Part shown: piece by piece, positions 24,175 to 33,178 of the stretch | Layout: every line of letters begins with the position of its first letter | How positions within the stretch are numbered: position 1 is the first letter of the stretch | Source of the DNA: Alentia gelatinosa | Lineage: Eukaryota > Annelida > Polychaeta > Phyllodocida > Polynoidae | Direction of reading: 5' to 3' | Assembly: GCA_950022655.1 (NCBI GenBank) | Contig: OX465584.1 | Coordinates: 44,994,723-45,058,722 of the forward strand | Length of the DNA stretch: 64,000 nt | Position numbers and translations under genes: made by a program | The notes under the pieces: generated by a model | The model's database searches: none | What the model saw: only the letters and a program-made list of their open reading frames with translations | Told to the model about the DNA's origin: nothing

Positions 24175-24204
24175 CATATCGTAGTAGGTGGACGCCAGGC
24201 CTTA
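24175..24204. repeat. Solitary terminus of the 53-kb MITE family
   Basis: The motif tatcgtagtaggtggacgcc followed by aggcctta is identical to the right terminal inverted repeat of the element at 53061-53351. Only this end is recognisable here, so it is a truncated copy embedded in the minisatellite zone. Confidence 0.6.
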
Positions 24205-24359
24205 CCATGTTACCATGGTAAAGCCCATTACCGTGTTATCTTTCAATCTGCATTACATCTTAATCTTGTTACCATTACTACATTACCACATTACCATTCT
24301 AACTCCTTAAGGTCATATCGCGTTATCGCGTTATCGTTACCACTGTGCGGCCCATCCGC

Positions 24360-25240
24360 CACCTATGCTGTCCCTCCACCATACTGCCCCTCCACCATAC
24401 TATCCCTCAACCATACTGCCCCTCCACCATACTGCCCCTCTACTACACTGCCCCTCCACCATGCTGCCCCTCTCCCATACTGCCCCTCTACTACACTGCC
24501 CCTCCACCATACTGTCCCTTCATCATACTGCCCCTCTCCAATACTGCCCCTCTACTACACTGCCCCTCCACCATGCTGCCCCTCTCCCATACTGCCCCTC
24601 TACTACACTGCCCCTCCACCATACTGTCCCTTCATCATACTGCCCCTCTCCAATACTGCCCCTCTACTACACTGCCCCTCCACCATACTGTCCCTCATCC
24701 ATACTGCCTCTTTCCCACACCCCCCTCGAGGGGCAGTATGGTGGAGGGGTAGTGTGGGAAAGAGGCAGTATGGTTGAGGCACAGTATGGTGGAGGGGCAG
24801 GGTGGTGGAGAGGCAGTATGGTGGAGGGACAGTATAGTCGAGGGGCAGTATGGTGGAGGGGCAGTGTAGTAGAGGGGCAGTATGATGGAGGGGCAGTGTG
24901 GGAAAGGGGCAGTATAGTGGAGGGGCAGCATGTTGGAGGGGCAGTATGGTTAAAGGAAGGTATGGTAGAGGGGCAGTATAGTTGAGAGAAAGTATGGTAG
25001 AGGGGCAGCTTGGTGGAGGAGCAGTATGGTGGAGGGGCAGCATGGCGGAGGAGCAGTATGGTGGAGGGGCAATATAGTAGAGGGGCAGTATGGCGGAGGG
25101 ACAGTATAGTAGAGGGGCAGTATGGGAGAGGGGCAGTATGGGAGAGGGGCAGTATGGTGGAGGGGTAGCATGATAGAGGGGCAGTATTGTGGAGGGGCAG
25201 TGTATTAGAAGGGCAGTATGGTGGAGAGGCAGTATGGTGG
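24360..25240. repeat. Large inverted minisatellite (16-bp units head-to-head)
   Basis: From 24360 to 24720 the + strand carries 16-bp units, actgcccctccaccat with variants, many grouped in threes (48 bp). At about 24725-24740 the polarity flips, and from there to 25240 the + strand carries the complement, agtatggtggaggggc with variants. The two arms can pair over at least 350 bp. Because 16 is not a multiple of 3, long Cys/Pro/Ser/His-rich open frames appear on both strands; these are not genes. Confidence 0.9.
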
Positions 25241-25352
25241 CACACACCAAGTGACACACACTAAGTGACATACACTAGGTGACACACACTAAGTGACACA
25301 CACTAAGTGACACACACTAAGTGACACACACTAAATGACACATACTTAGTGA
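25238..25352 (+). repeat. 14-bp tandem repeat gtgacacacactaa
   Basis: About eight units of gtgacacacactaa with small variants (gacatacactag, gacacatacttag) follow directly on the inverted minisatellite. It is a simple minisatellite. Confidence 0.85.
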
Positions 25353-25855
25353 CACAATGAGTAACCCTCTCTGATCCTTTCTGACTGACTGCAAGTCTAC
25401 TTGTCCTGGGACGGGAGATGCGCGGGGAAATGTCCCAATGCGCGGGAAACATCAAGGCAACAAAGAGCTCAGTCAGGTCTATTTTAAGCAATCGACTGTG
25501 TCGGGGGTGTGACTGGAGGAGGGTATGACCTACATCGGGTGGAAGGTTGTGAGCATGAGCTGGAGGGAGTTGGGAGGGGGTTGGTTGTTATGCAGTGGAA
25601 GCGTGTCCCTACTAGTGGATGAGCACACCAGTCTATTCACCTGATGCCTTACCACTTAGGAGCGGATGGTGACTGGACCATGTCGGCTATATGGAACATA
25701 CTACCAGTCTATGTACAGACTAGGCCCAGACCACCTTCAGCCGGGAGTCAGCGGACACACACCAGTTAGGCTCCAGTACCAGTCAAGTCCCACCCCAGCC
25801 CCACTCCAGTACAAAATCGTGAGTAAAATCGGCTATATGGAACAGAGCCTTTAAG

Positions 25856-26345
25856 CGATGAAATTTTAACACGAGTAAGGGATACATATAAACTATAATC
25901 GTTTAAAATATGAAGAAGATCGGACATAGCGTCCTGAAGTTATCGGCGTTTGAATTTCGTCATAGCAATCGTCTGCTCTGGTGGTCACTCACCCTCCCAC
26001 CTCCCGTTACGCAGTCAATGTCAAGGTCACTGCATAAATTAGCGGAGATGGGGAAAAATACACTGGCCACCAGAGCAGACGATTGCTATGACGCTTACTT
26101 CACTCTCCCAGCAGAGATTCCGCCACACTGCACCGCTAGAGCAACCTACAGAAACAGGTTTTGCGGGACCATAAACCGGAGCGGCGCAGTGTGAGATTCT
26201 GCGTGCTATGCAGCGAAAGATCTGCTAGGAGAGTGCGTGTACGATATCCGATCGATAGCTCAATGTTTCATATTCAAACGCAGATAACTTCGGAACGCTA
26301 TGTCCGATCTTCATCATATTTAGTACGATTATAGGTAATGGTGTG
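25856..26345. repeat. Nested foldback element of about 0.5 kb
   Basis: The outer arms 25894-25954 (tataatcgtttaaaatatg to cggcgtttgaa) and 26272-26333 are inverted complements. Inside, a second pair at 25958-25989 and 26061-26093 (gtctgctctggtggtcac against cactggccaccagagcagac) forms another hairpin. A third hairpin at 26127-26196 is shared with 10.33 kb. The outer-arm sequence is also the core of the MITEs at 11.2 and 55.1 kb. It looks like successive insertions, or an element assembled from family modules. Confidence 0.75.
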
Positions 26346-26759
26346 ATTATCTATTGTGGATTTCAACAGATAGAGAGATCTTCTCAGTTATTGAGAACAA
26401 GTCTTATGTATCTATGAGTGTACTTGAGCACGTCTTTCTAGAGCCAAGAGAGCTGGTATGACTGTCAGTTCAAGGTCTTTCTAGTATTACGTAAGAAGTA
26501 GTTACCAGTCCCTTATTTCATTTGGGCAGGGAACCAGTCTATTCTAGGCTCTGCCATACACTTACATAAATATACCAGATTATCCTAAAAAAAATGCGAC
26601 CTATGAACAAATTTCCAGATGATATGGTATCTGATTAAAGTTATTTTCTCTTTAGGAGTAACTATATGTACATATGTTAACAAACAAAGCAAAGCTACAG
26701 TTTTCCATAAACATGGACGTAAAGAAATAGGCATTACCTCCATACTCTTCCTCTATATA

Positions 26760-27290
26760 ATCAATACAAAATTGTGGGAACTATTCCGCCATTAAAGGAG
26801 TTTGGTCCAGTAATGAAAAAATTCCTTTTCGATCCATAATATTTTAGTGACTTCATATATGCATTACAATTCGGTTTTGAAGTTCTTAAAACTGGAACTT
26901 TGTATAGTCTCCTTGGGTGTGTAGCCTTTATGAGAAATAAACCATTTTGAATCCTCTTGAACATGTAGATTAGAACAAGAATTGAGTAACATTTTATGTA
27001 GGTTAATTACCGGGGTAAAGCGAGAAGCTTTTAGGAAGATTCTAAGAGCATGGTTCTGTAATACTTGGATTTCCTCTAGCTGATTAATAAAAGAAGTAGT
27101 GTATAAAACGTCTCCATAACCTATGTAAGGTAAGATAGCAATTTTATAATATACTAAAATACAGCTTTTTTCGACATGTAAAATCTCATTCTTGATAATT
27201 GATAGATTCTGTAACATGCATTTTTGATAATATCAGAAATATGAAGTTTATAATTCTGTTGTACATCCAGCACTATACTGTTCCCTTTGA
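26760..27290 (-). pseudogene. LINE reverse transcriptase C-terminal fragment
   Basis: The - strand encodes the region downstream of the RT catalytic core of a non-LTR retrotransposon. YKIAILPYIGYGDVLYTT followed by LEEIQVLQNHALRIFL matches the typical pattern in which the last RT-linked helices read LP.L.YGD..Y and .LQ.ALR. A second overlapping frame (26761-26964, ending YGSKRNFFITGP) continues the same protein, so at least one frameshift is present. The fragment is 5'-truncated and has no endonuclease or YxDD part. Opposite-strand LINE sequence abuts it near 27295. Confidence 0.65.
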
Positions 27291-27295
27291 ACCAA

Positions 27296-27491
27296 CGATG
27301 GGAAATTCATATGCTAAATTATGCACATAGCTTATCCAAGCAACCTGATGAAATTGACAATCGTAACTCACCACTAAGAAGAAAGCAAGGAATCAGACTT
27401 CTGCAACCACCACTTAAGAACCCCCTTTATAATAATTCATTTTGCATACGTAGCATTATAGCTTGAAATAAACTAAAGGAAGCATACACGA
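27296..27491 (+). pseudogene. LINE ORF2 C-terminal fragment, part 1 (split by the LTR element)
   Basis: The + strand reads MLNYAHSLSKQPDEIDNRN, then KQGIRLLQPPLK and NSFCIRSIIA, then a stop where family members usually have Trp, then NKLKEAY. This is the usual end of a LINE ORF2, with R.S....WN.L and the C-terminus soon after. The reading frame runs straight into the LTR retrotransposon at 27492 and continues on the far side at 33840. The LINE copy was already present when the LTR element inserted. Confidence 0.7.
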
Positions 27492-28152
27492 TGTCACGTA
27501 CAGTAGCTAAGGCCTAATCCTATAGACTAGCTAACCCAGTGACAAGAAAAGAGAATTCAGAATATCTTCTATACTAAATGAAGAAGACAGATAACCATAC
27601 ACAGATATGTATTAATAACATATATTATAACAAAGTATACAGTTACATAACAATTCTCATCAACATACAAAATCATATACACTTCTGTAGTGTACATATG
27701 ATATAAGTCCTCTTGGTCTAAGCAGTACTCACAGTCTATCACTTTCAGTTATTGTTCAATGTCTCCTTGACTTGTGGATATAGATGATCCAAGTAGTGGT
27801 AGCAGTCATCAGTGTCTTTTCCTCCAGTGCTGGGGTGATAGTAGCTTATGGAGAAGCCCAATCCTCAGTAAAGGCCTCTGTAGCATAGAGTCCTATGGTG
27901 TCTCAAGCCTGACACTGCAGTGGTAGTAATGCTGAGTAGCATGGAGATGTTGACGCCACGGTGTCTGGGTTCCAAGTGAGCTGTGAGTTGAAATCTGCTT
28001 CCTTATATACCCTATCGGGGGGTCAGTCCAAACGAAGACAGGGGATGGTTCAAACGCTGGGGGTGGCAGTCCAAACAGTTAGGCCTTAACCTCTATCTGG
28101 AGCGAGGACCTGTTAGGAAGCACCCTGTGATATTCTTAATACATACATCACA
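27492..28152 (-). repeat. 3' LTR of the Ty3/gypsy element (661 bp)
   Basis: Identical in length, and as read in sequence, to 33179-33839. On the + strand it begins tgtcacgtacagtagctaag and ends taatacatacatcaca. For the - strand element this is the downstream LTR. The polypurine tract lies just outside it at 28153-28163. Confidence 0.95.
28001..28010 (-). promoter_or_regulatory. TATA-like box in the 3' LTR copy
   Basis: The - strand reads GTATATAAGG. The same box in the 5' LTR lies at 33688-33697, which would be the working promoter for element transcription. The assignment is by motif only. Confidence 0.5.
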
Positions 28153-28163
28153 CCTCCCTCCTT
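28153..28163 (-). promoter_or_regulatory. Polypurine tract of the Ty3/gypsy element
   Basis: Directly upstream of the 3' LTR the - strand reads AAGGAGGGAGG, an uninterrupted purine tract where plus-strand DNA synthesis would be primed. Its position against the LTR boundary is exactly as expected. Confidence 0.8.
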
Positions 28164-28345
28164 AAACAAAAAAAAGAATTTTTCTTTTTTTTCTAACGTC
28201 ATACATCAAGAAATATGTAATACAATGTAATATATGGCATTCTGCAACATACATTTACCTTTTGTCAAAATCACATTAAGTACCTTTTACCATCTTTGGG
28301 TAATAACACTTGAAATCACAGTATGTACATAATCAAAAATAGCAT

Positions 28346-31300
28346 TTAAGAAGCTCGTGACAATGCATCAGCACAGACATTGTCTACACCTCGTACATGA
28401 AAAATCTCAAGATTGTATTCTTGCAACAGCAAACTCCAGTTCAACAATCGCCTGTTTTTGTTTTTCATCTTCTGCAAGAATGTCAGGGGGTTGTGATCTG
28501 TATACACAAGTACTGGATCTAGAGGGGATGACACATAAACACTGAAGTGTTGTAAGGCCAACACTAATGCCAAAGTTTCCTTTTCAACAGTTGAATAGTT
28601 CTTTTGGTGACAATTGAACTTCTTTGAAAAGTAGCATACAGGGTGCTGAACACCATTGTCGTCATTCTGCAGTAGCACTGCACCTACCCCATGGTCACTT
28701 GCATCAACCATCAAAATGAACTTCTTGCCAAAGTCTGGAGCTGTCAGAACAGGTCCAGAACACAAAATAGATTTCACTTTATCAAAAGCATCATCACATT
28801 CTTTGGACCAAATGAAGTTTTCCTTTTTCTTTAACAAGTTTGTCAGTGGAGCAGTTATGTCAGCAAAATTCTTACAGAACTTCCTGTAATATCCAGCCAT
28901 GCCAAGAAATCTCATCAAACTTCTCTTGTTTGCTGGAACTGGATATTCAACAATACTCTTGATTTTGGCTTCAACTGGTGCAACCTTACCTAGACCAACA
29001 ACATGTCCAAGATAAATCACCTTTGCCTGTCCAAACTCACTTTTTGTCAGGTTTACAGTAAGGTTTGCTTGTTTGAGCCTCTCTAACACAGATTGCAGCC
29101 TACACAAATGATCTTCCCAGGTGTCACTGTAAACCACAATATCATCAACATATACCTCCACGCCTGGCATACCTTTCAAACACTGGTTCATCATTCTTTG
29201 AAAAGTTGCTGGAGCATTCTTCATACCAAATGGCATCACTTTGTATTGATACAAGCCATCAGGAGTAACAAAAGCAGACACTCGCTTTGCTCTGTTGCTC
29301 AAAGGAACAGCCCAGTAACCTTTGAGTAAGTCACACTTGGTGATATACTTGGCTTTGCCAATTTTGTCTATGCAGTCATCTATTCTTGGAAAAGGATATG
29401 AGTCTGTCTTGCTGAGATCATTTACTTTGCGAAAATCAGTGCAAAATCTAACAGAACCATCTGGTTTGGGTACAAGTATACAAGGAGATGACCAGTCACT
29501 GTTGCTTGGCTCAATGATGTTATTCTCTAACATGTAAGATACCTCTTTGCTCATTTTCTCAGCCTTGTGTGGGCTAACTCTGTAAGGATGTTGTTTGATA
29601 GGGAGAGCTTCTCCCACATCTACGTCATGGATGGCAATATCAGTTTGACTAGGAACATCAGGAAAGACTTCCTTATGTTCTCTGAGCAATATGCTCAATT
29701 CCTCTTTCTGTACTGGAGGCAGGTGCCCTAACTTGGCATCTAGATTTGCAAGAACATTTGAGTTGTTCAGTTTTACACTGTAGTCTATAGGTACAAAATC
29801 AGTTGTTTCTTCCTCATTACTCAGTGCATTCATGCACCCAACTGTCTTGACACTGTTGGAACTTTCTCTGTTATAGTAAGGCTTCAACATGTTGATATGA
29901 CACAACTGAGTAGATCGTCTTCGGTCAGGAGTTTTGACAACATAGTTCACCTCACCAATTCTTTTGACTACCTCATAAGGACCATGGTAACGAGCCTTGA
30001 GTGTATGCCCAGTAATGGGTAGTAACACCAGCACCTTGTCTCCCACAGAAAATTCACGCTCTTGGGATTTCTTATCAAATTGGTCCTTCATCTTTCTTTG
30101 GGCTTCTTTCAGGTTTTCACGTGCTAACTCACAAACACGAACTAGCCTGGTTCTAACTTTGGAAACATAATCCAAGACATTGTTGTTTTCAGGGTTATCT
30201 CCTAACCAATGTTCCTTCAATACCTTCAAGGGACCTCGTACTGTATGACCAAAGACCAGCTCAAAAGGACTGAATCCCAATGATTCTTGAACAGACTCTC
30301 GAGCAGCGAACAACAACATACCAATACCTTCATCCCAATCTTTCTCATTCTCAAAGCAGTAAGTTCTCATCATGTTCTTGAGGGTGCAGTGGAATCTTTC
30401 CAATGCACCTTGAGACTCTGGATGGTAAGCACTGGACTTAACCTGCTTTATACCTAGTTCATGAACTACTTGTTGAAACAAGCCAGACATGAAGTTTGAG
30501 CCTTGATCAGACTGAATCTCTTGTGGAAGGCCAACCAATGAGAAGAAATTAATCAAAGCTTTGACTATCTTTGGGGCAGAGATATTTCTGAGTGGTATAG
30601 CCTCAGGAAATCTTGTAGAAGCACACATTATTGTGAGCAAGTACTGATTACCAGAGCGAGTTTTGGGCAGAGGACCTACACAGTCAATAATGACATGGCT
30701 GAATGCTTCTCCTACTGCGGGAATGGGCCGTAGTGGAGCAACAGGGATCTTTTGATTAGGTTTCCCAACCATTTGACATGTGTGACAGGTTCTACAAAAT
30801 TGGGCAACATCTTGCCTCATCTTAGGCCAATAGAAGTGCCTCATGATCTTTTCGGATGTCTTGTTAACACCCAAATGACCACCCATGGGTAGTTCATGTG
30901 CTACATTGAGAACCTCAGAGCGATAAGCCCTAGGAAGCACAATTTGGTAAACAATAGACCAGTCCTCTGATGCTGGGACATCTGGTGGTCTCCATTTTCT
31001 CATGAGAACACCATCTTTAAAGAAGTACCCTGTGGAGACTTTGTCAAGCTCTTCTTCTGAAAGTGCATGGCGGGTAAGCAATGAGATCTCAGGATCTTGC
31101 CTTTGTTCAGTAATTAACTTACTCCTGCCAAGAGGGACTTCATTACTCAAGTTAGTCTTGTCATCATTTTGACTTGACCCTGGTTGAGAACCGACAAAAG
31201 AATGACCTTTAAGGTGTTCATCCTTTGAGTTGATAAATGTCAGAGACAAATCAATGATATCATCCTCAGTCTCAACATCCACAGAATGCTTTTGGCTTAA

Positions 31301-31555
31301 CTCTTTTGCCTGAGCCCTAGTCACAGCACAAGAGGGATAAACTTCACCTATCTCCTCATCAATGACATCATCTTCTGATGACAAAGTGACTGGCTCAAGA
31401 ACCATCTTTGGTTCTACAAAGACTCTTTCCCCTGCTAGATCATTTCCTAGCAACATTGATACACCGTCAACTGGCAGTTCAGATTTTACTGCAACTTCAA
31501 CAGACCCTGATACCAAATCAGACTCTAGTCTGATTGTGTGAAGAGGTACACTCAT
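28346..31555 (-). CDS. pol: Pol polyprotein: protease end, integrase, RT, RNase H (1069 aa from its first ATG)
   Basis: Replication and integration enzymes of the LTR element. Numbering is from the ATG at 31555, but the frame is open back to the stop at 31589. Residues 1-45 are the end of the protease. Integrase follows: zinc-binding H220, H227, C257, C260; catalytic D291, D350, E386 (35-residue D-E spacing); and a GPY/F-type module near 520-545. RT comes after: residues 640-860, with YVDD at 802-805. RNase H lies at 945-1065 (D950, E991 or E993, D1020, D1063). No chromodomain is seen. The order integrase then RT is the notable point. All catalytic residues I can check are present. Same reading frame as gag. 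Confidence 0.95.
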   Translation of the reverse strand: MSVPLHTIRLESDLVSGSVEVAVKSELPVDGVSMLLGNDLAGERVFVEPKMVLEPVTLSSEDDVIDEEIGEVYPSCAVTRAQAKELSQKHSVDVETEDDIIDLSLTFINSKDEHLKGHSFVGSQPGSSQNDDKTNLSNEVPLGRSKLITEQRQDPEISLLTRHALSEEELDKVSTGYFFKDGVLMRKWRPPDVPASEDWSIVYQIVLPRAYRSEVLNVAHELPMGGHLGVNKTSEKIMRHFYWPKMRQDVAQFCRTCHTCQMVGKPNQKIPVAPLRPIPAVGEAFSHVIIDCVGPLPKTRSGNQYLLTIMCASTRFPEAIPLRNISAPKIVKALINFFSLVGLPQEIQSDQGSNFMSGLFQQVVHELGIKQVKSSAYHPESQGALERFHCTLKNMMRTYCFENEKDWDEGIGMLLFAARESVQESLGFSPFELVFGHTVRGPLKVLKEHWLGDNPENNNVLDYVSKVRTRLVRVCELARENLKEAQRKMKDQFDKKSQEREFSVGDKVLVLLPITGHTLKARYHGPYEVVKRIGEVNYVVKTPDRRRSTQLCHINMLKPYYNRESSNSVKTVGCMNALSNEEETTDFVPIDYSVKLNNSNVLANLDAKLGHLPPVQKEELSILLREHKEVFPDVPSQTDIAIHDVDVGEALPIKQHPYRVSPHKAEKMSKEVSYMLENNIIEPSNSDWSSPCILVPKPDGSVRFCTDFRKVNDLSKTDSYPFPRIDDCIDKIGKAKYITKCDLLKGYWAVPLSNRAKRVSAFVTPDGLYQYKVMPFGMKNAPATFQRMMNQCLKGMPGVEVYVDDIVVYSDTWEDHLCRLQSVLERLKQANLTVNLTKSEFGQAKVIYLGHVVGLGKVAPVEAKIKSIVEYPVPANKRSLMRFLGMAGYYRKFCKNFADITAPLTNLLKKKENFIWSKECDDAFDKVKSILCSGPVLTAPDFGKKFILMVDASDHGVGAVLLQNDDNGVQHPVCYFSKKFNCHQKNYSTVEKETLALVLALQHFSVYVSSPLDPVLVYTDHNPLTFLQKMKNKNRRLLNWSLLLQEYNLEIFHVRGVDNVCADALSRAS

Positions 31556-31591
31556 GAAACCACACTCAACACCACGAATAATGACATATTA
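31556..31591 (-). other. In-frame TAA stop interrupting the protease between gag and pol
   Basis: The gag frame ends at TAA (31591-31589). The very next codons continue in the same frame to the pol ATG at 31555 (distance 1557 nt, a multiple of three). The stop lies about 20 residues after the protease active-site DTGA, so it cuts the protease domain rather than lying between gag and protease. It is either a nonsense mutation in an otherwise intact young copy or a read-through stop. Confidence 0.85.
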
Positions 31592-33112
31592 ACCAGTGGC
31601 TGAACTTGAACTGAAAGGCAAAGCATTTTCTAAAACCATGGATTGAGATGCCCCAGTATCTCTCAAGATACAAATGGGGACAGAATCTGCAGTGTCACTA
31701 CCTAGAGACACATTACCTTCAAGTACAAATGGTTTGTATTCTTCTCTGATATCAGTTACCTTATCTGTAACACATGGCACAAAAACACACTCTGACTTTT
31801 TGGATGTTATGAATGCATTTGGCTTGGGCTCAGCTTTCTTCTTTTTCAGTGCCCAACACTCAGACATAATGTGACCCAGTTTGTGACAGTAATGACATTT
31901 TAGACCTGAACTCCTTCCTGAGTACTCACCTTTTGGCTTCACACTAGATTTCAGATCTTTGCTATCACCACCTTTTGCTCCAAGACTAGAATTGCTCCCT
32001 TGAGGTGCACTCTTCTTTTGTTGAACACTAGTCTTATGGGTTATGGCATAATCATCAGCAAGAGTGGACATTTCATGCAAGGACATTACTTTCTTTTCAT
32101 CGAGATAAGTCTTGAGATCATTGTATGTGCAACGCTTAAATTCTTCAACAAGGCACAGTTGTCTGAGTTTATCAAAACTATCCTCCACTTCCATAGATTT
32201 GCACCACCTGTCAAAGTACACTTCCTTTTCATGAGCAAACTCTACATAGGTTTGATTATCTTGTTTACGGTAACTCCTAAACTTCTGATGATATGCCTCT
32301 GGTACCAGTTCATAAGCCTTGAGAACAGCAGCTTTGACCTTTTCATAATCTAGACTGTCATTCAAAGATAGTGCCGAATAAGCTTCCTGAGCTTTACCCC
32401 TCAAAACACTCTGTAACATCAGTGCCCACTTCTCTTTTGGCCATTTCATGCTTTGGGCAACCTTCTCAAAATGTTGAAAGTACTTGTCAACCTCATTTTC
32501 ATTGAATGATGGCACTAGCCGTACATCTTTACTAACATCACAAATGTTCCGTTGGTTTGTCCTCTCAGCAGCAAGCTGTAGCTCCATTTCTTTAAGCCTA
32601 AGTTCTTTGTCAGCCTGAATCCGATCATGCTCTCTTTCCTTTTCAGCCTGAATCTGAGCAAGCTCTTTCTCAGCCTGAATCTGAGCAAGCTCTTTTTCAG
32701 CCTGAACCTGAGCAAGCTCTTTTTCAGCCTGAACCTGAGCAAGCTCCTTTTCAGCCTGAATCTGAGCAAGCTCTTTTTCAGCCTGAATCTGAGCAAGCTC
32801 TTTTTCTCTTTCCCTTTCAGCCTGAAGTCGAGCATGTTCTACTTCCAGTTGTTTGAGTTTTATCTCTCTCTCTAAAACCTCTTTACGACCTGCTTCTGAG
32901 GAACCACTAAAATCTGATTCATGTAAAACATCTTCTGGTAATAACTCATCATCAACCAATATTTCAACAATAGCTCTTTTCAGTTCAGCTTTTCGGCTAG
33001 ACCTTTTCACATCAAGTTCTAACTCCCTAGCTATTGCTAACAATTCATCCCTTCTGAACTGTTCTAGTTCCTCCACAGAGGGTGACTGTAAAAAAGCTTG
33101 GTACTTAGACAT
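31589..33112 (-). CDS. gag: Gag with zinc knuckle and protease start, 507 aa
   Basis: Structural protein of the LTR element; it packages the RNA genome. Start at ATG 33112 (MSKYQAFLQSPSVEELEQ). Residues 13-55 resemble a small SAP-like helical module (FRRDELLAIARELELDV). Residues 80-190 are a charged coiled coil with six tandem copies of a nine-residue unit, KELAQ(I/V)QAE (residues about 104-157), encoded by a 27-bp DNA repeat. Residues 200-355 are the gag capsid-like domain (YFQHFEKVAQSMKW, MLQSVLRGKAQEAY). A CCHC zinc knuckle follows: C406, C409, H414, C419. The C-terminus carries the aspartic-protease motif DTGAS at 485-489 and then the stop. Clear gag; the protease is completed only if the stop is bypassed. 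Confidence 0.92.
   Translation of the reverse strand: MSKYQAFLQSPSVEELEQFRRDELLAIARELELDVKRSSRKAELKRAIVEILVDDELLPEDVLHESDFSGSSEAGRKEVLEREIKLKQLEVEHARLQAEREREKELAQIQAEKELAQIQAEKELAQVQAEKELAQVQAEKELAQIQAEKELAQIQAEKEREHDRIQADKELRLKEMELQLAAERTNQRNICDVSKDVRLVPSFNENEVDKYFQHFEKVAQSMKWPKEKWALMLQSVLRGKAQEAYSALSLNDSLDYEKVKAAVLKAYELVPEAYHQKFRSYRKQDNQTYVEFAHEKEVYFDRWCKSMEVEDSFDKLRQLCLVEEFKRCTYNDLKTYLDEKKVMSLHEMSTLADDYAITHKTSVQQKKSAPQGSNSSLGAKGGDSKDLKSSVKPKGEYSGRSSGLKCHYCHKLGHIMSECWALKKKKAEPKPNAFITSKKSECVFVPCVTDKVTDIREEYKPFVLEGNVSLGSDTADSVPICILRDTGASQSMVLENALPFSSSSATG
32640..32815 (-). repeat. 27-bp tandem repeat inside gag
   Basis: Six near-identical 27-bp units (+ strand core cagcctgaatctgagcaagc followed by tcttttt) encode the KELAQ(I/V)QAE coiled-coil heptad-like repeat. 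Copy number is likely to vary between element copies. Confidence 0.9.
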
Positions 33113-33155
33113 TTCAATTTGTTGTACTTATCATCAAGAGAACAGTTTTTCATAA

Positions 33156-33173
33156 ATCCCGGACAAGCCCCCA
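33156..33173 (-). promoter_or_regulatory. Primer-binding site, tRNA-Pro type
   Basis: The - strand reads TGGGGGCTTGTCCGGGAT, starting five bases inside the 5' LTR. It differs at one position from the proline tRNA primer site known from murine leukaemia virus. The match covers the expected 18 nt, so minus-strand synthesis is probably primed by tRNA-Pro. Confidence 0.8.
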
Positions 33174-33178
33174 ATTTC

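Noticed and set aside
24106..25271. Several long Cys/Pro/Ser-rich open frames on both strands (up to 223 codons)
   Set aside because: They are translations of the inverted 16-bp minisatellite and exist on both strands equally.
28346..33112. Endogenous retrovirus rather than retrotransposon
   Set aside because: There is no envelope frame between pol and the 3' LTR (only about 190 bp), and the integrase-before-RT order fits Gmr1-type elements.
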